The notes under the pieces are model-generated. The model saw only the letters and a program-made list of their open reading frames with translations, had not been told where the DNA came from and did not search any database. 32,962 nucleotides of DNA from the NCBI GenBank assembly GCA_030840515.1, contig JAVEEJ010000190.1, positions 1 through 32,962 of the forward strand, read 5' to 3'. Below are positions 16,095 to 21,808 of this stretch, one piece after another; within the stretch, counting starts at the first letter, position 1, and each line of letters starts with the position of its first letter. This stretch comes from Frankiaceae bacterium. Lineage in GTDB: Bacteria > Actinomycetota > Actinomycetes > JAVEEJ01. Position numbers and translations under genes: made by a program.

Positions 16095-16334
16095 ATGAGC
16101 GAGATGCAGCCTGAGCCCCCCACCAGCACCAGCGGCACCGAGGCCGAGGGCCTCACGCCGGAAGAGCTCGAGGCAGAGAACGGCGAGCAGCTGCCCGACC
16201 GCGAGCAGATGAGCCTCATCAACGCGAATCTCGCGGCACCGGTGAACGCGGCGGTCGCGGCGAACGTGCTGAGTGACAACTCGGTGGCCTACGCCAACGC
16301 CACACAGAACGTGGACATCGACCAGAGCAACTAG
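16095..16334 (+). CDS. LPDREQMSL-motif peptide B (79 residues)
   Basis: Second paralogue, nine bases after peptide A, with AGAGGAG before the ATG. The N-terminal region is longer (TSTSGTEAEGLTPEELEAEN), then LPDREQMSL and a core PVNAAVAANVLSDNSVAYAN ending in TQNVDIDQSN. The core differs from peptide A at few positions. Its Asn, Ala and Gln positions line up without gaps with the second repeat of the anchored protein at 18477-19223. It has SDNS where that repeat has a CxxC. It is very likely cotranscribed with its neighbours. Confidence 0.87.
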   Translation: MSEMQPEPPTSTSGTEAEGLTPEELEAENGEQLPDREQMSLINANLAAPVNAAVAANVLSDNSVAYANATQNVDIDQSN

Positions 16335-16360
16335 CAGCAATCGACAGAACGGAGCACGGC

Positions 16361-16609
16361 ATGAGTGAGACCACACCCGAGACCGAGCCCACCGGCACCA
16401 GCGACCTCGGCCCGGAAGGCAGTGGCCTGACGGAGGAGGAGCTCGACCAGGAGACGGGCGAGCAGCTCCCCGACCGTGAGCAGATGTCGTTGGTCAACGC
16501 GAACGTCGCCGCCCCGATCAACGCCGCCGTTGCGCTCAATGCGCTCAGCGACAACTCGACGGCGTACGCGAACGCGGAGCAGACCGCTCACATCACGCAG
16601 GGCAACTAG
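16361..16609 (+). CDS. LPDREQMSL-motif peptide C (82 residues)
   Basis: Third paralogue, 26 bases after peptide B, with CGGAG before the ATG. The N-terminal region is Thr/Glu-rich (TTPETEPTGTSDLGPEGSG). The LPDREQMSL motif is unchanged at the protein level although several of its codons differ from A and B, including the Ser and Leu codons, which points to selection on the amino acids. The core is PINAAVALNALSDNSTAYAN, ending ITQGN. It is the most diverged of the three. A stem-loop lies between it and the protease gene. Confidence 0.87.
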   Translation: MSETTPETEPTGTSDLGPEGSGLTEEELDQETGEQLPDREQMSLVNANVAAPINAAVALNALSDNSTAYANAEQTAHITQGN

Positions 16610-16629
16610 CAACAAGTCAGCGCGAAGGG

Positions 16630-16654
16630 AGGCCGGTCACGTCGTGGCCGGCCT
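16630..16654 (+). terminator. Hairpin between peptide C and the M50 protease gene, probable partial terminator
   Basis: AGGCCGGTCA pairs with TGGCCGGCCT around a five-base loop (10-bp stem with one G-T wobble), followed by TTCTCTC. It lies 20 bases after the peptide C stop and 51 before the protease ATG. In an operon with small, abundant products upstream of a membrane enzyme such a structure would end most transcripts and let few through, or protect the 3' end of the peptide mRNA. Inference from structure and position. Confidence 0.55.
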
Positions 16655-16705
16655 TCTCTCGCCTGCACGCCCCACCGTCTGATACCGACCCATGAGAGCG
16701 AGCCG

Positions 16706-18466
16706 ATGACGCTGGCACCGGAGCGAACCCAGGACGCGAGTACGTCGGCTCCTGCGTCCCGGACTCGCGTGTGGGGCAGCGAGCGCCGGCACCCGGCGCC
16801 GCCACGGTCAACAGGCAGCGGCGGTAAGGCTGACAAAGGCGCGCCGGCCGACGACCGGCCCAAGCTCGCTGATGGCGTCGAGCTCGTCGGCGAGTACGAG
16901 GGTTCCGGCTACAAGGAGCCGCACTACCTCGCCAGGCGCGGCGCGACCGGCATCGTCCAGCTCAGTCACCTGCTGCATCTCGTGGCCGAGCAGTGTGACG
17001 GCCGCAGGTCCTACGCCGAGATCGCGGCCGCTGTGTCCGACGGCTACGGCAAGCCGGTCTCCGAGGACAACGTCCGCACCCTCGTCAACGACAAGCTCCG
17101 CGCGCTCGGCGTGGTGGCGTCGACCGATGGCCGCACCGCGACCATCGACGACTCAGACCCGCTCTTGGGTCTGAAGTTCAAGGTCACCCTGCTGGGACCG
17201 CGCGCGGTCAACCGCGTCGTCCGGCCGCTGACCCCGCTGTTCTGGGTCCCGGTGGTCGTCCTCATCGGACTCGGCCTCGCCGCTTTCGACGGCTGGCTGT
17301 TCTTCGGCCACGGACTGGCCCAGGGGCTGCGCAAGACGGTGCAGCACCCGATCGTATTCCTCGTCGTCGGTGCACTGGTGGTCGTCTCGGCGGCGATGCA
17401 CGAGCTCGGCCACGCCGGCGCACTGCGTGCAGGTGGAGGCAAGCCGGGCCGGATGGGGGCGGGGCTGTATCTCGCGTGGCCGGCGTTCTACACCGACGTC
17501 ACCGACGCGTACTCCCTGAACCGCCGAGGCAGGCTGCGGACCGACCTCGGTGGCGTGTACTTCAACGCGATCGCCGTACTCGGCTGCGCCGGTGTCTACG
17601 CGCTCACGCGCTTCGAGCCGCTGTTGCTCATCTGCTTCGTGCTCCAGATGCAGGTGCTGCAGCAGATGCTGCCGCTGCTGCGACTCGACGGCTACTACGT
17701 GCTGTCGGACCTGCTCGGCGTCCCCGACCTCTTCAAGCGCACCGGCCCGGTGCTCAAAGGACTGATCCCAGGACGCGAGCGTGACCCGCTCGTCAACGAG
17801 CTCACTCCGAAGGCGCGCCGGATCATCACGTGGTGGACGCTCGCGGTTGTCCCGTTGCTGCTGGCCAACCTGCTCTACATCGTGGTGAACGCGCCGCGCA
17901 TCCTCGCGACGGCCTGGGACTCAGCCGCCCACCAGATCGGCACCATCCAGGGCGACCACGGGGCCGCGCGCGCGGTGGCCGCGTTGCAGCTGCTGATCCT
18001 GCTCATCCCGATCACGGGGATCTGCATCACCCTGGTCCGGGTCTCGTCGCGCACCGGCCGTGCGGCCTGGTCGTGGTCGGCCGGCTCACCTGCGAAGCGA
18101 CTCACCACCGCCCTGGCGACGTTGGCGTTCCTGGGGCTGCTCGTCTTCGCGTGGTGGCCCGACGGCAGCTTCACGCCCTATCGCCCGGGTGACACCGGAA
18201 CCGTCGCCGCAGGCTTCCAGGACATCGGCCGGCCAGGGGTCGGCACCCCCGAGTTGCGGTCGCCGCGTGAGGCCCGCCAGCCGCTGCCGGCGCAGCCGGG
18301 GTCGACGGGCACCACGACGGACACGAGTACGACGCCGGGGGACAACCCGGCGCCAGAGCCCAGCGCCTCCGCCGGCACAGGCGCCCAGCCGGACCCGGTT
18401 GGCTCCGCCCAGCCGACCCCGAGCACCGAGCCGAGCACGGCACCCAGTGCGACGGCGACTCCCTGA
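16706..18466 (+). CDS. PqqD-like domain/M50-type membrane metalloprotease fusion
   Basis: A 586-residue protein of the "putative peptide zinc metalloprotease" type. Residues 1-50 are disordered. Residues about 52-140 (GVELVGEYEGSGYKEPHYLA, then a winged-helix segment) resemble the PqqD/RRE fold that grips leader peptides. Several transmembrane helices follow. The zinc motif HELGH is at residues 232-236, within a helix, and LPLLRLDGYYV holds the likely third ligand Asp328, as in site-2-protease relatives. After the last helix comes a Pro/Ser/Thr-rich tail of about 100 residues. It sits between the peptides and the anchored CxxC protein, so it likely recognises the peptides and cleaves or exports them. 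The ATG has only a weak ribosome-binding site. Confidence 0.88.
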   Translation: MTLAPERTQDASTSAPASRTRVWGSERRHPAPPRSTGSGGKADKGAPADDRPKLADGVELVGEYEGSGYKEPHYLARRGATGIVQLSHLLHLVAEQCDGRRSYAEIAAAVSDGYGKPVSEDNVRTLVNDKLRALGVVASTDGRTATIDDSDPLLGLKFKVTLLGPRAVNRVVRPLTPLFWVPVVVLIGLGLAAFDGWLFFGHGLAQGLRKTVQHPIVFLVVGALVVVSAAMHELGHAGALRAGGGKPGRMGAGLYLAWPAFYTDVTDAYSLNRRGRLRTDLGGVYFNAIAVLGCAGVYALTRFEPLLLICFVLQMQVLQQMLPLLRLDGYYVLSDLLGVPDLFKRTGPVLKGLIPGRERDPLVNELTPKARRIITWWTLAVVPLLLANLLYIVVNAPRILATAWDSAAHQIGTIQGDHGAARAVAALQLLILLIPITGICITLVRVSSRTGRAAWSWSAGSPAKRLTTALATLAFLGLLVFAWWPDGSFTPYRPGDTGTVAAGFQDIGRPGVGTPELRSPREARQPLPAQPGSTGTTTDTSTTPGDNPAPEPSASAGTGAQPDPVGSAQPTPSTEPSTAPSATATP

Positions 18467-18476
18467 GGAGGGTGAC

Positions 18477-19223
18477 GTGAGCCGATTCAACCTCGGACGC
18501 CTGCGGATGCACGGCAGGCGTGGTGTCGTCATTGCGCTGGCTGCGGGACTCGCCGTCGTCGGCGTCGGTGCTTACGCGTCGGCGGAGCTCGCGAGTGGCG
18601 GCAGCGCCCCCGACTCCGCTGCGAGCCCGAGCAGCGGCGGCAACGGTGACGACAACGTCGCGGTGGCCGTCGGCAAGGACGGCAAATCGGTCTGGGCCAT
18701 CCGACTCAAGGTGGTCAAGGTGAGCGGTGACGTCGTGGACGCCGGGAACGCGGCCGTGGCTGCCGCCGGCTGCACCGACTGCGAGACCGTCGCGATCGCT
18801 ATCGAGGGCGTCCTGGTCACGGGCGACGTCGAGGTCGTGGAGCCGGTGAACATCGCGCTTGCTCTCAACACCGACTGCCAGGGCTGCCAGACCCTTGCAG
18901 CCGCCTACCAAACCGTCATCGGGACCAATGGCAACGTGCGCATCACAGGGGAGGGGCGCCGCGCCATCGCCGACCTGCGCAAGCAGCTCCACGACCTGCG
19001 CAAGAGCGGGCTGCCGCTCGAGCAGATCGCCGCGGAGGTGGACCGGATCGCCGCGGAGTTCACGCAGGTGCTGCGCACTCAGGTCGTTCCCGTCGGGCCG
19101 CGGGACAAGGCCTACGGCACGTCCACTGCGCAGCCGACGGCCTCGCCCACCGAGCAGCCCGCGCCTTCGGCCACAGCGACCGAGCCGGCGAGCCCAGAGC
19201 CCAGCGCGACGCCGACTCCCTAG
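18477..19223 (+). CDS. Membrane-anchored CxxC-repeat protein
   Basis: A 248-residue protein. It has a basic start and one transmembrane segment (residues about 16-36) that is probably uncleaved, so the rest lies outside. Three imperfect repeats start at Asn60, Asn91 and Asn125, each N-x-A-x-A followed by an x-A-x-A or similar strand; the second and third carry CTDC (99-102) and CQGC (134-137). A charged helix follows (RRAIADLRKQLHDLRKSGL), then a Pro/Ser/Thr-rich tail almost like that of the protease. The GTG at 18477 has GGAGGG five bases upstream and follows the protease stop by ten bases. Its job is unknown; similar proteins often neighbour such proteases in actinomycetes (recollection). 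Confidence 0.82.
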   Translation: MSRFNLGRLRMHGRRGVVIALAAGLAVVGVGAYASAELASGGSAPDSAASPSSGGNGDDNVAVAVGKDGKSVWAIRLKVVKVSGDVVDAGNAAVAAAGCTDCETVAIAIEGVLVTGDVEVVEPVNIALALNTDCQGCQTLAAAYQTVIGTNGNVRITGEGRRAIADLRKQLHDLRKSGLPLEQIAAEVDRIAAEFTQVLRTQVVPVGPRDKAYGTSTAQPTASPTEQPAPSATATEPASPEPSATPTP

Positions 19224-19224
19224 C

Positions 19225-20346
19225 TCACCGCAAGAGTTCAGCCACCAGTGCGCTGACCAGCGCGCTGCGCCGTGCCAGCTCGGCGACGACGATGTGCTCC
19301 GAGCGGGCGTGCGCCCCGCCGCCGACCGCGCCGAGCCCGTCCAGCGTGGGCACGCCTATCCCGGCCGTGAAGTTCCCGTCGGATCCGCCCCCGACCGATA
19401 TCTCGGCCAGCGGGTCCAGGCCGAGGTCGGCGGCGAGCGCACAGGCCCTGTCGAAGAGCTCGACGGACATCCGGCGCTCCAGCGGCGGGCGGTTCGGGGC
19501 TCCCTCGAGTCGAAGCGCAGCGCCGGGGAGCACAGGCGTCAGCGCGTGCAGCGCCGCGTCGACGCGCCACTGCTCGGCGGCGGTCTCGGCCCGCACGTCG
19601 ACGCTGAGTCGGGCCTCGGCCGGAACGGTGTTCGTGGTGGTGCCCGCGTGAGCCACGGTGGGCGTGACGGTGGTGCCCACGTCGACGGCCTGCAGCTCGG
19701 CGATCGCCAGCGCCTGGTGGGCGAGCTCGAGGGTCGCGTTCACCCCCTTCTCCGGCTCGACGCCGGCGTGCGCCGCTAGCCCTCGCACGTGCAGCTCGTA
19801 CATCGACACGCCTTTGCGTTGGGTCTTCACAGCGCCGTCAGCCGCGCCCTCCAGCACCAGCGCCGCGCCCGCGGCCAGCGCGGTCTCCTCGATGAGCGCG
19901 CGGGAGCTCGGCGAACCCGTCTCCTCATCGGTCGTCAACAGCACAGCGACGCCGTCGAGCGAGTCGAGCACCGCGAGTGCGTGCAGCAGCTGGACCACGC
20001 CGGCCTTCATGTCGAAGGTGCCCGGGCCGCTCGCGATGCCGTCCTCCACGCGCAGCGGCCACTCAGCCGTCGTGCCGAGCGGCCACACCGTGTCGAGGTG
20101 CCCGATGAGCACGACGCGGTCCGCGGCACCGAAACGCCAGCGCAGATGGGTCCGCTCGTCCACCACGATGCGCTCGGGCGCCGCCCCGAGCAGTGCCTGG
20201 CCCAGCTCAGCCGCAGCGTCGGCGGCTCGCGTGGTGGCCGCCAGGTCGGCGGTAGGCGACTCGACATCGACCAGTGCGGCCAGGTGCTCCAGCATCACCT
20301 CGGTCCGCTCGGTCAGCGTGCGCAGGACGGAGGTCACCCGCGGCAT
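19225..20346 (-). CDS. M20 family metallopeptidase (carboxypeptidase G2-like)
   Basis: A 373-residue cytoplasmic zinc peptidase. Zinc-site motifs are LIGHLDTVWP (His and the following Asp), GPGTFDMKAG (bridging Asp), TTDEETGS (catalytic and ligand Glu), and a terminal His in GAHARSEH. The dimerisation domain contains KTQRKGVSMYELHVRGLAAH. The family removes C-terminal amino acids or deacylates amino acids; the substrate cannot be inferred. The ATG at 20346 is 12 bases after chorismate mutase, so they probably share a transcript. The gene converges on the CxxC-repeat gene with one base between stops and no terminator. A role with the peptides next door is possible but unsupported. Confidence 0.9.
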   Translation of the reverse strand: MPRVTSVLRTLTERTEVMLEHLAALVDVESPTADLAATTRAADAAAELGQALLGAAPERIVVDERTHLRWRFGAADRVVLIGHLDTVWPLGTTAEWPLRVEDGIASGPGTFDMKAGVVQLLHALAVLDSLDGVAVLLTTDEETGSPSSRALIEETALAAGAALVLEGAADGAVKTQRKGVSMYELHVRGLAAHAGVEPEKGVNATLELAHQALAIAELQAVDVGTTVTPTVAHAGTTTNTVPAEARLSVDVRAETAAEQWRVDAALHALTPVLPGAALRLEGAPNRPPLERRMSVELFDRACALAADLGLDPLAEISVGGGSDGNFTAGIGVPTLDGLGAVGGGAHARSEHIVVAELARRSALVSALVAELLR

Positions 20347-20358
20347 CCTGCCCGAGCC

Positions 20359-20706
20359 TCACGCGCGGCCGCGGCAGAGCTCGAGGATCGCCAGCGCCAG
20401 CCTGCCGCCCTCAGGCCCGAGCGCGTCGCGGTAGCGGCCCAGGACGACCCGTTCGCGGCCGTGCTGGATGCGGGGACCACCGCTCGCCACCCGCAGCTGC
20501 TGGATCTCCCGGGACGCGTCCCGCCGGCGGCGCATGAGGTCGACGAGCTCGTCGTCCAGGGCGTCCAGCTCGGCGCGCAGGCCGGCGAGCACCACGTCGA
20601 GTCCGTCGGTGGGGCTCGGACGCGGGATCGCGCTGTGAGTCGGGATGGTGGTGTGAGTCGGGATGGTGGCGTGAGTCGGGATGGTGGTGTGAGTTGGCAT
20701 CGGCAT
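20359..20706 (-). CDS. Chorismate mutase (AroQ fold) with repeat-bearing N-terminus
   Basis: Converts chorismate to prephenate, which PheA (1872-2816) then dehydrates. The 115-residue protein has an AroQ helical core from about residue 34: DVVLAGLRAELDALDDELVD, then RRRRDASREIQQLR and ERVVLGRYRDALGPEG. Residues 1-28 are a low-complexity stretch of IPTHTT-type hexapeptides encoded by four 18-bp DNA repeats. I chose the ATG at 20706 because AGGAGG lies seven bases upstream; longer reading upstream would cross a terminator hairpin. Expression is probably controlled by the leader peptide and attenuator described below. The M20 gene follows. Confidence 0.85.
   Translation of the reverse strand: MPMPTHTTIPTHATIPTHTTIPTHSAIPRPSPTDGLDVVLAGLRAELDALDDELVDLMRRRRDASREIQQLRVASGGPRIQHGRERVVLGRYRDALGPEGGRLALAILELCRGRA
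20635..20706. repeat. 18-bp tandem repeat, four units, within chorismate mutase
   Basis: Units at 20635-20652, 20653-20670 and 20671-20688 are GTGAGTCGGGATGGTGGY, differing only at the last base; the unit at 20689-20706 is degenerate. The repeat period is a multiple of three, so copy changes keep the chorismate mutase frame. Read on the minus strand it encodes ACT CAC and ATC CCG-type hexapeptides (Ile-Pro-Thr-His-x-Thr). It is a protein-coding minisatellite and not a CRISPR array. Confidence 0.9.
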
Positions 20707-20750
20707 GACATGTCCTCCTGCTAGGAGGGCCGCGCCCGGTGACGCAAGAA

Positions 20751-20774
20751 AGCCCCGGGCGGTGGCCCGGGGCT
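20751..20774 (-). terminator. Attenuator terminator upstream of chorismate mutase
   Basis: On the minus strand AGCCCCGGGC and GCCCGGGGCT pair perfectly (10 bp, four-base loop) and are followed directly by TTCTT. The hairpin lies after the leader-peptide stop (20792) and 45 bases before the chorismate mutase ATG, in the position of an intrinsic attenuator terminator. It also has T-poor flanks on the other strand, so it acts on the minus strand. Confidence 0.75.
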
Positions 20775-20791
20775 TGGTGATCGCGGTCAGG

Positions 20792-20845
20792 TCAGACGCG
20801 AGCAGGCACCGGGATGCGGTGCCCATAAAACCTCTGCGTCGACAT
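20792..20845 (-). CDS. Phe/Tyr leader peptide (17 residues)
   Basis: A short reading frame ATG to TGA encodes MSTQRFYGHRIPVPARV. It contains adjacent TTT and TAT codons for Phe and Tyr, the AT-rich synonyms that are rare in this genome. There is no ribosome-binding site; instead a TAGAGT -10 lies seven bases before the ATG, so the leader is probably leaderless. Within it GGCACCG and CGGTGCC (20805-20823) can form a hairpin of seven pairs. The terminator and chorismate mutase follow. Ribosome stalling at Phe/Tyr codons when these charged tRNAs are scarce would favour read-through. The mechanism is inferred and the peptide itself is read directly. Confidence 0.7.
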   Translation of the reverse strand: MSTQRFYGHRIPVPARV

Positions 20846-20852
20846 GGGGGTG

Positions 20853-20858
20853 ACTCTA
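20853..20858 (-). promoter_or_regulatory. Probable -10 of the chorismate mutase leader transcript
   Basis: Read on the minus strand, TAGAGT (TANNNT) ends seven bases before the leader-peptide ATG at 20845, giving transcription that starts at the ATG. No good -35 is visible. It is the best promoter candidate for the chorismate mutase-M20 operon. Confidence 0.5.
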
Positions 20859-20916
20859 AGGGCAGGTGATGAGCGGGCGCTGGGTTTCGTCTCGGATGCC
20901 GGGACCGAGCCGCACC

Positions 20917-21189
20917 TCACACGCGGGTGTCGACCTCGCCGTCGGGCTTGCCCGGCACAGCAACGGCCGGCTGCCGGGCGGAAGCGGCCGGGACTCCCGG
21001 CGGTGAGGTGTCCGGGGTCGTCCTGTCACCGGTCGGCTGGCCTGCGGTGGGCACTGTCGGCCCGGGCTGTACGGCCTGGTCGTCGCGGTCCGGCGTACTC
21101 GTTCCCTGCTCTCGCGGGTCTGCTCCGTCGTCCAGCTGGGTCTGAGCGCCGTCATGGACAGGAGTGCCGTCGTGCGCGTCGCGTTCCAT
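20917..21189 (-). CDS. Hypothetical hydrophilic, disordered protein (90 residues)
   Basis: Not recognised. A 90-residue protein starting MERDAHDGTPVHDGAQTQLD, rich in Asp, Pro, Thr, Gln and Gly, with no hydrophobic segment and no cysteine, so probably disordered. A TAGCAC hexamer lies about six bases before the ATG and could be a leaderless -10. There is no homology I can name; a reading frame of this length can arise by chance in such GC-rich DNA. I give it moderate-low confidence as a gene. Confidence 0.42.
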   Translation of the reverse strand: MERDAHDGTPVHDGAQTQLDDGADPREQGTSTPDRDDQAVQPGPTVPTAGQPTGDRTTPDTSPPGVPAASARQPAVAVPGKPDGEVDTRV

Positions 21190-21216
21190 GGTTCCGTGCT
21201 ACCCCCGCCGGGTGCC

Positions 21217-21246
21217 CTCACGCGTGAGACCGAGGTCACGCGTGAG
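21217..21246. promoter_or_regulatory. Paired TCACGCGTGA palindromes, possible operator
   Basis: CTCACGCGTGAG (21217-21228) and TCACGCGTGA followed by G (21236-21246) are two near-identical palindromes with centres 18 bp apart, close to two helical turns. They lie between the 90-residue gene and the SRPBCC gene. The arrangement fits two dimers of one regulator on one DNA face. I do not recognise the regulator. Confidence 0.5.
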
Positions 21247-21337
21247 GCTGGGCGCGGGCGGGTAAGTGGTCCACACCTGACAACCACTGCATGACCATCA
21301 ACTGCATCCACCACCACTGCGCCGGAGGCCACCCCCC

Positions 21338-21796
21338 ATGTCCAGCATCGAAGAGCACGTCGACGTCGAGGTCCCCGTCCGCACGGCCTACAACCAGTGG
21401 ACGCAGTTCGAGGAGTTCCCCCAGTTCATGGAGGGCGTCGACTCGGTCAGCCAGCTCACCGACTCGCTGACCCACTGGACCGTGACGATCGCCGGCCAGA
21501 CCCGCGAGTTCGACGCCGAGATCACCGAGCAGAAGCCCGACGAGCGCATTGCCTGGCGCAGCCTCGACGGCCTGGGGCAGGCGGGGGTCGTGACCTTCCA
21601 CCGGCTGGACGAGTCGACGACGCGGATCATGCTGCAGATGGAGTTCCAGCCCGAGGGACTGGTCGAGAAGGCCGGCGACATGCTGGGGCTCGCCAAGCAG
21701 CGCGCGAAGGGCGACCTCAACCGCTTCAAGGAGTTCATCGAGCGGCGTCAGGTCGAGACCGGTGCGTTCCGCGGTCAGATCGACAACCAGGTCTGA
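21338..21796 (+). CDS. SRPBCC (START-like) family protein
   Basis: A 152-residue soluble protein of the SRPBCC/polyketide-cyclase superfamily, a helix-grip fold with a large ligand cavity. Visible pattern: VDVEVPVRTAYNQWTQFEEF (strand, then the first helices), ITEQKPDERIAWRSLDG, VTFHRLDESTTRIMLQMEF and the long C-terminal helix RAKGDLNRFKEFIERR. The ligand is unknown. GGAGG precedes the ATG by about nine bases. The iron-containing redox gene follows 12 bases later, so the pair is likely cotranscribed. Confidence 0.88.
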   Translation: MSSIEEHVDVEVPVRTAYNQWTQFEEFPQFMEGVDSVSQLTDSLTHWTVTIAGQTREFDAEITEQKPDERIAWRSLDGLGQAGVVTFHRLDESTTRIMLQMEFQPEGLVEKAGDMLGLAKQRAKGDLNRFKEFIERRQVETGAFRGQIDNQV

Positions 21797-21808
21797 GCGG
21801 ACGAGACG

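Noticed and set aside
15879..18466. Peptide locus considered as a lasso, lanthipeptide or radical-SAM RiPP cluster
   Set aside because: No cyclase, lanthipeptide synthetase, radical SAM enzyme or ABC exporter is present, and the peptide cores lack Cys and a ring-forming acid pattern.
19225..20346. M20 peptidase as a processing partner for the peptides
   Set aside because: It is on the opposite strand, converges with one base between stops, and appears cotranscribed with chorismate mutase; M20 enzymes usually act on single amino-acid ends in the cytoplasm.
20635..20706. Repeats considered as a CRISPR array
   Set aside because: Units are directly adjacent without spacers, only 18 bp long, and read in frame with chorismate mutase.
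20707..20826. Longer N-terminus for chorismate mutase starting at 20826
   Set aside because: It would read through the terminator hairpin, overlaps the leader peptide in another frame and lacks a ribosome-binding site. AGGAGG fits the ATG at 20706.
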